NCBI GenBank assembly: GCA_002104905.1
Contig: MCFE01000064.1
Span: 124,001-188,000 of the forward strand
From: Basidiobolus meristosporus CBS 931.73
Taxonomy: Eukaryota; Basidiobolomycota; Basidiobolomycetes; Basidiobolales; Basidiobolaceae
DNA length: 64,000 bases
Reading direction: 5' to 3'
The position numbers and the translations under genes are program-made. A model generated the notes under the pieces. The model was given only the letters and a program-made list of their open reading frames with translations. It did not search any database and was not told the DNA's origin. This document shows, piece by piece, positions 10,436-19,855 of this stretch; positions within the stretch are counted from its first letter, which is position 1; every line of letters starts with the position of its first letter.

Positions 10436-12559
10436 ATGCCCAGTATCAAAGAGCCCCAGGCGGAAGCCATGGTCACCGAGTCCACCTCGGTAGACAAGGA
10501 GAAGAGAGACAGGAAGTCCGAGAGCAAAACCCCCGAGAAGAAGAAGAGATCGAGGGACGAGAAGACCCCCAAGTCAGATAAGAAGAAGAAGTCGAGACAC
10601 GACAGTGACGAGGAGAGGGACGAGAGTTCCTCCAAGAAGCGCAAAGCCAACGATTCCAGCGCCGTCGAAGTAGTCCCCGAGGCGGAAAAGGAGGTGGCCT
10701 CCGAAGAGGCCAAGGAAGACGAGGTTCCCGAGAACCTCCGATTCTCCTCCTACCGTATCTCGCAGAGTACCATCGATGCCCTCACCTCCACCGGCATCAA
10801 CGCCCTCTTCCCCATCCAGTCCTCCACTTTCGATAAGATCTACGATGGTGCGGATTTGTTGGGCAGGGCCAGAACCGGTTCCGGAAAGACCCTCGCCTTC
10901 GCTCTTCCCATGGTTGAGCGTTTGAAGGCGGCCGGGATTGACACAAGAAGAGGCAGGGAGCCCAAAATCCTGGTCATGGCCCCCACCAGAGAATTGGCCA
11001 AGCAAGTGGCCACCGAGTTCGAGAGAATCGGGAAGCAGCTCTCGGTTCTCTGCGTCTATGGCGGCGTCCCCTATGACCCACAGTACTACGCGATGAAGAA
11101 TGGAGTGGACGTGGTGGTGGGTACGCCCGGGCGTATCGTCGATCACATCGACCGTGGAAACCTCAAGCTTCACGACATCAACTTCATCTGTCTGGACGAA
11201 GCTGACCAGATGCTTGACATCGGCTTCGCCGACGCCATGGAGAAGATCCTGGAATGCGTCAAGGAGCAGAAGGCCAACAAGCCCGACTCCCCATCCCACC
11301 AAACCCTTCTCTTCTCCGCCACCGTCCCCGAATGGGTCAACCGCGTCGTGAAGAAGTACCTCCGTCCGGACCACGCCACGGTCGATCTTGTCGGGGACAC
11401 CAAGCTCAAGACCTCCGAGTTCATCTCCCACTACGCCATCCCCTCCTCATGGCAAGCCCGTAAGGACATCATCGGAGATGTGGTGGCCGTGTACGGTGCC
11501 GGGGGTCGAGTCATCATCTTCGTCAACACCAAGGCGGAGGCGAACGAGCTTGCGCTCCACGACCAATTGAAGCAAGAGGCCCAGGTACTCCACGGAGACA
11601 TCGCGCAAAACCAGAGAGAGATCACCCTCAAGGGATTCCGTGATGGCAAGCTCAAGTGCATCATCTGTACCGACGTCGCCGCCCGTGGTTTGGACATCCC
11701 CGAGGTGGACCTCGTCATCAACTACGAGCCCACCCAAGACATCGAGTCTTACATCCATCGTTCCGGCAGAACCGGACGTGCCGGAAGAAAGGGTGTCTGC
11801 GTGACCTTCTTCAAGCCACAGGAGGAGGGTTGGTTGAAGACCTTGCAGCGACGCACCGGAATGAGCCTGCAGGTAGTCGGTGCACCCCAGCCAGAGGATA
11901 TCATCAAGGCCACCGCGTTTGAAGCGGCTCAGAACATCAAGGATGTCTCTCCCAAGGCGTTGCCATTCTTCAATGGCGCCGCGGAGGAGCTGATCTCGGA
12001 GCTTGGTGCCGAGAAGGCGGTCGCCGCTGCTCTCGCCTTCATTGCCGGCTATTCCCAGGGAGTCCAGAGCCGTAGTTTGCTCTCAGGCATGACTGGGTTC
12101 ACCACCCTCATCTGCCGACTTACCTACACCATCCGCACCCCTGGCTATATCCGCGCCATGCTCAGCCGTCACTTCCCTGATCTTGCCCACGACGATGTCA
12201 AGGGCATGAGAATGACCAGAGACATGTCGGGGGTTATCTTCGACGTGAACTCCGATCGTCTCGAAATCAAGGAGGAGCAAATCTTCCTTGGCGGAAGAGC
12301 TTGGGAGGACACCAACTCCATCACCATCGAGGTTGCCAAGGAAATCCCCGAGCTGCAGCAGTCGGAGAACGACTCTCGCGGTGGCCGCGGGTTCGGCGGC
12401 GGCCGTGGCGGCTTTGGTGGAAACCGTGGATTCGGTGGTCGTGACGGTGGTCGTGACGGTGGCCGCAGCGGCGGTCGCGGTGGATTCAGCCGTGGTGGCG
12501 GATTTGGGGGAGGTTTTGGAGGAGGCCGTGGTGGAAGAGGTGGCTTCAACCGTCGTTAA
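10436..12559 (+). CDS. Nucleolar DEAD-box RNA helicase, DDX21/DDX50 (Gu) type with GUCT domain
   Basis: Intronless, 707 aa. A Lys/Glu/Asp-rich N-terminal tail (1-95) carries several basic nuclear-localisation-like clusters. The helicase core follows: Q-motif region ALFPIQ, motif I ARTGSGKT (145-152), Ia APTREL (182-187), TPGR, DEAD (254-257), SAT (294-296), CTDVAARGLD and motif VI HRSGRTGRAG (441-450). Residues about 535-630 match the GUCT domain found after the core in DDX21-type helicases, and from about 645 there is an RGG/FGG-rich RNA-binding tail. Family members act in nucleoli in rRNA processing and transcription coupling. The start was chosen because it gives the full acidic/basic tail. 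AATAAA at 12739-12744 is a likely poly(A) signal. Family assignment is strong; the nucleolar role is inferred. Confidence 0.93.
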   Translation: MPSIKEPQAEAMVTESTSVDKEKRDRKSESKTPEKKKRSRDEKTPKSDKKKKSRHDSDEERDESSSKKRKANDSSAVEVVPEAEKEVASEEAKEDEVPENLRFSSYRISQSTIDALTSTGINALFPIQSSTFDKIYDGADLLGRARTGSGKTLAFALPMVERLKAAGIDTRRGREPKILVMAPTRELAKQVATEFERIGKQLSVLCVYGGVPYDPQYYAMKNGVDVVVGTPGRIVDHIDRGNLKLHDINFICLDEADQMLDIGFADAMEKILECVKEQKANKPDSPSHQTLLFSATVPEWVNRVVKKYLRPDHATVDLVGDTKLKTSEFISHYAIPSSWQARKDIIGDVVAVYGAGGRVIIFVNTKAEANELALHDQLKQEAQVLHGDIAQNQREITLKGFRDGKLKCIICTDVAARGLDIPEVDLVINYEPTQDIESYIHRSGRTGRAGRKGVCVTFFKPQEEGWLKTLQRRTGMSLQVVGAPQPEDIIKATAFEAAQNIKDVSPKALPFFNGAAEELISELGAEKAVAAALAFIAGYSQGVQSRSLLSGMTGFTTLICRLTYTIRTPGYIRAMLSRHFPDLAHDDVKGMRMTRDMSGVIFDVNSDRLEIKEEQIFLGGRAWEDTNSITIEVAKEIPELQQSENDSRGGRGFGGGRGGFGGNRGFGGRDGGRDGGRSGGRGGFSRGGGFGGGFGGGRGGRGGFNRR

Positions 12560-12814
12560 TCGTACACCGATGGGTTTCTGAACTGCTCTACATGTAATAT
12601 TTCTTCACACCGATACCACCGTGATTACTCTGCCACCCTCAGTCGTCGCTAGAGCCCCATTTATATGTATAATACATTCCTTTGTACTTGTTTGTGAATC
12701 CTCCGATCCGCCATCTCATAGAATCCTGATTTTGTGCTAATAAACCCCTTTGCCTAACAAAAAGCCTTACTCACATGGGTGTTTTCAATGTTTATTTCGA
12801 TCAGGTCGGAGCCT

Positions 12815-13699
12815 TCAATTCAATGAAGCGGTCAGCTTGATATTCTTGAAGTAGGTATACGTGTCCACGGGGGTCCTGTACGATGGGTCAGCACCACCGA
12901 AAAAGGTATGGAAGAGCAGGCCGGAGATCTTCGCATCAGCCTTCGTCCTGAACACCATCTGGTTGTAGTTGATGACCAGCTGGTTGTCCATCCATACCTT
13001 CAACACACCATCCTGCTTCCCGACCGAATTGAGCCGCATGGATTGTCGAATGGTGCTCCATTTTCCAGGAGGGAATTTGAACGCGCCACGAGCCAACGAG
13101 TCGCCATATGCTGGGTTACACACACTGTCAGGTGGAATGTCACAATACCCAGGACCTTGTTTATCTGGGGCGTACGAGTAGAGCTCCCCCTCGCCCCCGC
13201 TACGCCACATGAATCGGGTGGAGAAGCAGCGCTCACTGTCCCGGCTATCCCGGGTACAATCCCCGGAGCCACCATAGAACCCAGGGAGCTTGCCTCCTTT
13301 GACGAAGTTGAATCCCCTTGGGAAGTACACCTGGAACTCGAGGGTAGCTTCGTTTTGCAATTGGACTGGGTTGGCGTAGATGCCAACCCCTCCCTGCTTT
13401 CCGGGAGACGTGGGGGTACGACTACCCCGAGGATAGAATACCTGAAAGGCCGTGTCGGAGCCGCCAGCAGGATCCCGTACAAATTTATAGTTTTGTTGAC
13501 CGAAAGAGACCTTCACCAGCCCCCAGTTGTTTAGAGAGGAGGAGGAGCTGCTACTCCAGCTGGTGGGGGCTCTACGCGCCAGGCTAGAGGAGGCAGAGCT
13601 GTCGGTACCATTGTGGGCCTGGACCAGGCGCAGGTTGACTAGCAACCAGACCACGAAGAGTGCACCCCAGCTACCGGAATGGTTATTCGTCAAGAACAT
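12815..13699 (-). CDS. Secreted polysaccharide lyase family 14 protein, paralogue A
   Basis: 294 aa if translation starts at 13699, where a hydrophobic signal peptide (GALFVVWLLVNLRLVQA) directly follows; the frame stays open upstream to 13798 but that extension has no signal. A Ser-rich linker with LARR (possible Kex2-type site) precedes a catalytic-type jelly-roll domain. Its family hallmarks are VFYPRGSRTPTSPGKQGG, FVKGGKLPGFYGG, a Cys-bracketed segment, GEGELYSYAP and LLFHTFFGG. PL14 enzymes cleave uronate-containing polymers (alginate, glucuronan) by beta-elimination; the substrate cannot be read from sequence. No intron is present, unlike its neighbour. A TTTATTTAAG element lies upstream at about 13802-13811. 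It forms a divergent pair with the next gene. Confidence 0.88.
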   Translation of the reverse strand: MFLTNNHSGSWGALFVVWLLVNLRLVQAHNGTDSSASSSLARRAPTSWSSSSSSSLNNWGLVKVSFGQQNYKFVRDPAGGSDTAFQVFYPRGSRTPTSPGKQGGVGIYANPVQLQNEATLEFQVYFPRGFNFVKGGKLPGFYGGSGDCTRDSRDSERCFSTRFMWRSGGEGELYSYAPDKQGPGYCDIPPDSVCNPAYGDSLARGAFKFPPGKWSTIRQSMRLNSVGKQDGVLKVWMDNQLVINYNQMVFRTKADAKISGLLFHTFFGGADPSYRTPVDTYTYFKNIKLTASLN

Positions 13700-14565
13700 A
13701 TCTACCGCGAAGAGATGGAAGGTTAGTGTACAGTGAGGTGGGGGGTTAGCGACTTTGCCGGAAAGTCTGGTGGATGGATAGCCCTCCAACTGGCCCAAGG
13801 AGCCTTAAATAAAGTTTTAAGGTGGAGGCAGTATACTCCTTCAATTCAAATAAGGAAGTCCATTAATGAAATGGAATCTTCGCAGCCTTCAAGGGAACCT
13901 GAACGTACCAAGGAAAGGAGGATTTCTTCCGCACCTGGAGATTGATTTCGCTGGTGCGACATTATTCAGGTTTTAGATAAGGGAGTGCGACTCGATCGAT
14001 ACATGCTCCTAATTATTGCAACCTGATGGGACTTCCCTAGAATTCAGCATTGTTCAGGAACTTTTCCCAGATCTCAATGCCTGCTCTTTCCAACAGTGGG
14101 GTTCCCGACAATTGGCACGATAAGCGATGCACTCGAACGTCTACGCCTTGATTTCGTCGAAAATGCGGAGATTCGCCAGTTGATTGGTAAAGCCGAGTAA
14201 ACACACCCATTGCGGCGCAAATCCGATCCTCGCCCAAAGGAGCACTAATTGCTCTCGCAGACTGCCACACAGAAGGCGGAGGACGCGACGTAAACAACGG
14301 AGCAGCCTACCGTGCAGAGGTAGGAGACTCGACGGGAAGGGTGGATGGATTCGGGATTTGGCGAAACCCCCCAAAACCCACCCAACCGGTTCTAATCCGG
14401 AAGGAATCTCGCCCTATTTGGACGCGGATTGTTTTCAAGTGCTACCCACCGTCATGCAGCCTTGCGCTTATGGTCGAGTAGAGAGCGACCGAAACCACTT
14501 GCCCGAGGGAGTATAAATTCCTCTGCGGCAACCGCGGAGTGGTACTCAGAATCGCCCCTTCTATC
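13700..14565. promoter_or_regulatory. Shared 866-bp divergent promoter of the two PL14 genes
   Basis: The region between two start codons pointing away from each other. A TATAAA box is at 14512-14517, about 50 bp before the plus-strand start, and a TATA-like TTTATTTAAG lies about 105 bp before the minus-strand start. Some frames are open across it on both strands but none shows a conserved product. Joint control of the two lyases is likely but not shown. Confidence 0.6.
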
Positions 14566-15463
14566 ATGTTCACCATCAAAATCGGGTTTTTGCTTTGGAT
14601 CGCCGTGCTCTGCACATCCATTTTAGGTCAGACGCACACTCTGCAGAAGCGGGGTGGCGAACAGTGGAGTAGCAGTGGGGTCACCTCGCTACAGCCCTAC
14701 AAGATTCAGAAGATCTCGTTCGGCCGGAACAACTACCAATTCGTGTCGGATCCGTTGCACGGTAAGGAAAAGGTACTAAGAGTGTTTTACCCCAAGGGAA
14801 GTCGTACTCCGTCTTCACCAGGTAAGCAAGGTGGTTTAGGGTTCTACGCAAAGCCGCTCTCTCTGAAGGACGAGGCTACACTCGAGTACAAGGTCTTCTT
14901 TCCCCGAGGATTCAATTTCGTGAAGGGCGGTAAGCTACCAGGGATCTACGGGGGCAGCCCTGATTGCCCCAATGGAAACGACAAAAGAAAATGCTTTACC
15001 ACAAGGTAGGTTGGCGTTGATGTGGGCGGACGTAGGCTCATTCGCTAACCCTCCCGCTTCTAGATTTATGTTCCGTACTCGCGGCGATGGAGAACTTTAT
15101 GCCTATCTTCCGATGAACCAGGCATCCGGCTACTGCAACATCAAGCCCAGAAGTGTTTGCAACCCCAGCTATGGCGACTCACTCGGACGAGGATCATTCA
15201 GATTCACAACCGGCAAGTGGCACACGCTCCGTCAGTCCATTCGCCTGAACAAGGTCGGCCGACAGGACGGGGTTCTCCGGGTTTGGGTTGATGGCAAGTT
15301 GGTGATCAACTACCGCAAGGCGGTGTTCAGAAATCAGCCCAACGTGAAGAACATCGGCCTGATCTTTCACACATTCTTCGGCGGGTCCACACCGGATTAC
15401 AGGACCCCAGTGGACCAGTATTCCTACTTCAAGGATTTCAAGATGTTCGACCATGCCATGTAG
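14566..15463 (+). CDS. Secreted polysaccharide lyase family 14 protein, paralogue B (2 exons)
   Basis: Exons 14566-15005 and 15064-15463 join across a 58-bp GTAGGT..TAG intron into 279 aa. The start is placed at the Met preceding the signal peptide (IGFLLWIAVLCTSILG); LQKR just after it may be a Kex2-type processing site. The mature domain parallels paralogue A: VFYPKGSRTPSSPGKQGG, FVKGGKLPGIYGG, GDGELYAYLP, SVCNPSYGDSLGRG and LIFHTFFGG. The intron sits between CFTTR and FMFR, exactly where paralogue A is continuous, so an intron was gained or lost after duplication. Likely a cell-wall or substrate uronan lyase; specificity unknown. Confidence 0.9.
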
Positions 15464-15604
15464 ATCGCCCGATTGGTATTGTTTAGATGTAATATGGAGT
15501 TGGAATTTGATTGGTAATATTTAGATGCAACTAGTAGTAGGCTTGATTAATATAAATCAACAGTATGTAGATGTGAATAGTTTAATGTGTATATATAAAA
15601 ATTA

Positions 15605-17018
15605 CTATCTTCTAACAAAGTGAGCGAAGTTAAGATTGTACCCCTCAAACTCGTAAAGAATACGATCGGTCTTGCGATATCCCTTGATGTCATGGATGTA
15701 AATGCTTTTCGGCGGTGCGACCTCCGAGTCTCCCTCATAGTTGGCACGCGAGCGAGCCTGGTTGCCACGACGGTCGTGGTGGTAGGGGGTGTAGACGCGG
15801 GAATGATTGTTTACCGAGTCGGGGTGGTGTCGCTGGATGTTCTCAAAGTGAGTCTCGACGTGAGAGTTGAAGACGGTCACGGTGAATTTCCCGGGCTGGA
15901 ATACGTCGGTGACCTGCTTGATCAACTGCGATAGCGCCTTGGACTCGGATACATCTTCGCCCTTGGCCAGGGGCACGGTGGTCTCGAAACTGGCGTACGA
16001 GCAGGACTCTTCGGGAGTAACATGGATGGTGTAATAGTTCTTGTTGATCAGCCCATTCAGTGAGAACCCACAGGGCGAGAAAAGGTAGGAGTCGGTTAAT
16101 GGCGTCGTCATAGATCGAGCCCAAACCCGTGATCTTCTCAACGTCCTTGCCTCCTGGTCCAGCCTCAGGCTGATTAGCCTCGGCGTGATGATAGAACTTG
16201 TCCATTGCCTTGGGGCACAGCTCGGTCATCAAGATCTCGACGGTTACATCGTCCATATCGTCATCATCCTCCACCAGACTCTGATAGGCGGGTTCCGCAG
16301 GAGCCTGTCCTTCGATCTTGATGCAGTTGTCCTGGGGTGGCGTGAGATACAAGAACCAATGGTCGCCGTTGGTTTTTCCAACTGTATACGCGGCACCGTT
16401 GTTGAACCAGCCATCCAGATATGCAACCTCATCGGACCAATTACGATGAGGGGCTTTCTGAAGGTCGGGGAACATGAAGCTCTTGCGCGAGTAAAACACG
16501 CGCCATACCCTGACCAAGCCCAGTGACGAGGCAATCTCAATGATGCGCGGTACAGCAGCCAGCAGGGTGGTGGTTCCACAGGTCTTGAGGATCAGCTTGT
16601 GAGGATAGACAAACATGGAGGATTCACTGAGAAGATACGAGTCTACTTGCTCGTTCTTGATAAGGCTCAACACCTGGCAATGGACCAACTCAAGCATATC
16701 CTCCCACACTTTCCGGGAGACGGTCCGCAGGCCGTATCTATCGTAGGTATCATCAAACTCCTGCTCAAGATCAACTCTAGAGGTCCCGTTAGGTGAGTAG
16801 CAGATCTGACGAGCTCCGAGAGAGCTGTCGTCCGGTGAGCTAGACAATGACGGGGTGGATGAGTTGGATCGGAGCTGTTGACGAACAGACTCGGCGCTTG
16901 GGCTGAACCAAAGCTCAAGAAGCTTTTCGGGTCCTTCAAATTGGCCCGTGTAGTATTCTTCGGAGCTCGAAGCAGGTTGGAAGCTGCTGTTAAGGTGAGC
17001 GATCTCTTCGAGTTTCAT
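15605..17018 (-). CDS. S-adenosylmethionine decarboxylase, with one in-gene frame change
   Basis: The enzyme makes decarboxylated AdoMet, the aminopropyl donor for spermidine and spermine. From the ATG at 17018 the first frame covers about 308 codons with the autocatalytic cleavage pair Glu132-Ser133 (LSESSMFV), which forms the pyruvoyl group, and catalytic Cys147 (LKTCGTTT). At 16094 one extra base breaks the frame. The second frame continues without loss of homology (SYLFSPCGFSLNG, YTIHVTPEESCSYASFET) to the stop at 15605, giving about 470 aa in total. No intron fits the site. Sequencing error, recent inactivation or a +1 ribosomal shift are all possible. A low-complexity Ser-rich insertion occupies about residues 45-85. 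No upstream ATG is visible in the 180 bp before the start. Confidence 0.85.
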
Positions 17019-18376
17019 GTTATTGCTGTGTGGCTGGGAAAATAGGAACTTTTTTCGGTGTTTTTCGTATAAATGTGCCGTCGTAAGTCAAATGAGATGT
17101 GACGGATAGATGAGTGGATTAATTAATTAGTCAGTCAGTAGGTACTATTGAAGGCTCGGGAGCGCTATCGCAAGAAGTTCGAGAAGTGAAGTCGGAATGG
17201 CAAGTCCAATAGAAAACGTGAGGATGGATATCTCTGGTTTGGACCAGAATGCATAGCAGGGAGGTGAGGGAGTCTTTTGCTGTTTGGTTTCGAGAACCGA
17301 GGAAATTAGAGCACGAAGTTACGAAGCCGCTTGCTAGTGATGACAAGGTAACTGCAACCGTCTGTTTTGACTACCTGAATCAAGATGATGGTGAACAAAA
17401 GCCCTAAACGAGATATGGCATTTCCGACTTGAAGCCAGGACGGAAGCAATTTGCGACAACACTTCAATTTATATGAAGTCGACTTAAAAAAAAATCACCC
17501 ATGAAATGCCATTGAAATCACATATTTTTTTTGCCTGAAATTCCAACCTTATGCCCAAGACCAGCTGTCTGGTCAAAATTTGGCTTGAACTATCGTTGAG
17601 AATAGCTTCATAACGTTCCAATTTATTCCTGCTTCACAAGAACCCTGAAACTGTTAAATACTAGATATGTCTATTGAAGCGATGTTTTCGAGTTTATCAG
17701 TTGCCACTGAATATTCTATCGAATCGTCCCTTCGCCTATTTTGTCAGATGCGAACCTATGTGCCTTTTCCTAAAAATGCGAGGAATGTCCAATCAGGTGC
17801 GAGAATTCGATAATCTGAAGATTCTAACCTCCGATACATGTGTGTCACCTCAGCCAGATTGTTTGTTAATCATCCTTCGTGTCGTCATGATGCTTATCAT
17901 CCTCCTTCCTAGTGGAAAAAAGATTTTGCCTGCCTCTTGATCCCAGAAAGGAATATCTACACTATCTGACCGATGCTATCCATAGCAGAATTCCATCACG
18001 TGACAGAATCTGGGCGAGCTTGCGTTTCTAAACCTCAGACGGATTGTTTCTATGAAGTTTGATTTGTATGGCTTTTTTGAAGGGGCTTAGGCAGAGACAC
18101 ATTGCTCATTACTAATGTGATTTAACTTGGATTCCCGTTTTGTCACTTGCGACAAGTATACTTAGGGCCTGTGGGATTACTAATGGTTAGCCCAATTAAT
18201 TCCTTGGCTTTACAATCATTTGATTACCGTATTTATTTAGCAATTCAGTCACCATTCTGGCAAGTTGAACTTACTAATCCAAATTCCGTCAAGCTTGTGT
18301 AGAACTCTTTATAAGCTCATATGCCTATGTCCCAAACAGCACAAGTTGCTTCTCCCACTTTAGAATCTATAGAAAT
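17019..18376. promoter_or_regulatory. Divergent intergenic region of AdoMetDC and thioredoxin reductase
   Basis: 1.36 kb separating divergent starts. A TTATAAG TATA-like box at about 18309-18316 lies some 65 bp before the thioredoxin reductase start. The only longer frame (17674-17940) has no recognisable product. Nothing else could be assigned. Confidence 0.45.
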
Positions 18377-19404
18377 ATGCACGCATCAGTTGTAAGTACT
18401 CAGATTGCTTTGAGTGTACCCACCCTGCTTCTAACTCGTGGGATTTCAATTAGATTATCATCGGCTCCGGTCCCGCTGGTCACACCGCAGGTATTTACAC
18501 TGCAAGAGCCAACTTGAGCCCAGTAATGTTTGAGGGTATGCTCGCTGGTGGTGTGGCTCCCGGTGGTCAACTAACCACCACCACCGAGATCGAAAATTTC
18601 CCGGGATTCCCTGGCGTCATCACAGGTCCAGAATTGATGGACAACATTCGCAAGCAGTCAGAGAAATTCGGTACCGAGATCATTACCGAAACAATCACTC
18701 GTGTGGATTTCTCCGCTCGACCATTCAAGGTTTGGAGAGAGGGGGCCGACTCTGCTAATGATGAACCCGATACTGCAGACGCCATCATCATCGCCACAGG
18801 CGCTACCGCCAAGCGTCTGTTTATCCCCGGCGAAGACGTTTACTGGCAAAATGGAATCTCTGCCTGCGCTGTCTGCGATGGCGCCGTCCCAATCTTCCGC
18901 AACAAACCTTTAGCCGTGGTTGGTGGTGGTGACTCTGCTGTTGAAGAGGCCATCTTCTTGACAAAATACGCCTCCAAGGTGTACGTGCTCGTCAGACGCG
19001 ACAAACTCCGTGCTTCTACAATCATGGCCAATCGCCTCATGAAGCACCCTAAAGTAGAGATCTTGTGGAACACTGCACCCATGGAAGCAAAGGGTGATGG
19101 TAGCTTGTTAAGAAGCTTAACTCTTCAAGATACCAAGACACTGGAGACTCGTGATCTGGAGGTCAACGGACTCTTCTATGCTATCGGACACAAACCCAAC
19201 ACCGATGCTTTCAAAGGCATTGTGGATCTTGATAGTGATGGCTACATCAAGGTGGTTCCTGGCACTACACACACTAATATCGAGGGCGTCTTTGCTGCTG
19301 GTGATGTCCAAGACCGCCGCTACAGACAGGCCATTACCGCTGCTGGTTCCGGCTGCCAAGCTGCCTTGGATACCATCCAATTCTTAGAATCGCAGGAAGA
19401 GTAA
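18377..19404 (+). CDS. Thioredoxin reductase, low-molecular-weight type (2 exons)
   Basis: A 15-nt first exon (18377-18391, MHASV) is followed by a 62-bp GTAAGT..TAG intron and exon 2 at 18454-19404, giving 321 aa. It reduces thioredoxin with NADPH through FAD. Hallmarks are the N-terminal FAD fold (IIIGSGPAG, residues 6-14), GGQL and ENFPGFP, the redox pair CAVC (143-146), the NADPH fold VVGGGDSAVEEA, and the C-terminal FAD motif GVFAAGDVQD with RQAITAAGSG. Without the short exon the first FAD glycine motif would lack its beta strand, which supports the splice model. AATAAA near 19491 may be its poly(A) signal. Secure. Confidence 0.95.
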
Positions 19405-19855
19405 AGCACCTCAAATACCCCGGATATCCGCACACCAACCATCGCTTAGTTTTAGTTGGAGCCTTTATAATATGTAATTTGAACTTGATGCAATAAATTG
19501 ATTAATTGATCCACGCTTGGTGTATTCACCGTATTCTGGTAGAGCTTCGTGACTGCAATATATCCGAGAAATTATATATTAAGTTATGATGTCCGAAGCT
19601 GGCAGTGTGGACTAGTACAAATGGGTGTAAGAGATGCGAAGGGAAGACAAAACTTCGGATTTCTTCTATCGTAGATGAAAAAGACGGATTCTGAAAAGTA
19701 TACACATTCGTGAGCCAACGTGCCATTCTCTATGAATGTCCATGTAGATAGCCAGCAGTTGTTGGATGGAGTAGCGAGGTAGTTAACGTTATACATGAAG
19801 TTGCGGGATGTAGTATATATTTGTACTGGGCGAAGCAAAATGTGGGATTCCGAAG

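Noticed and set aside
10574-11431. 285-codon frame antisense to the helicase
   Set aside because: Shadow of the DEAD-box coding strand.
12908-13534. 208-codon plus-strand frame over PL14 gene A
   Set aside because: Antisense shadow; the minus-strand product has full PL14 motifs.
17674-17940. 88-codon frame upstream of thioredoxin reductase
   Set aside because: No recognisable features. Lies in a divergent promoter region.
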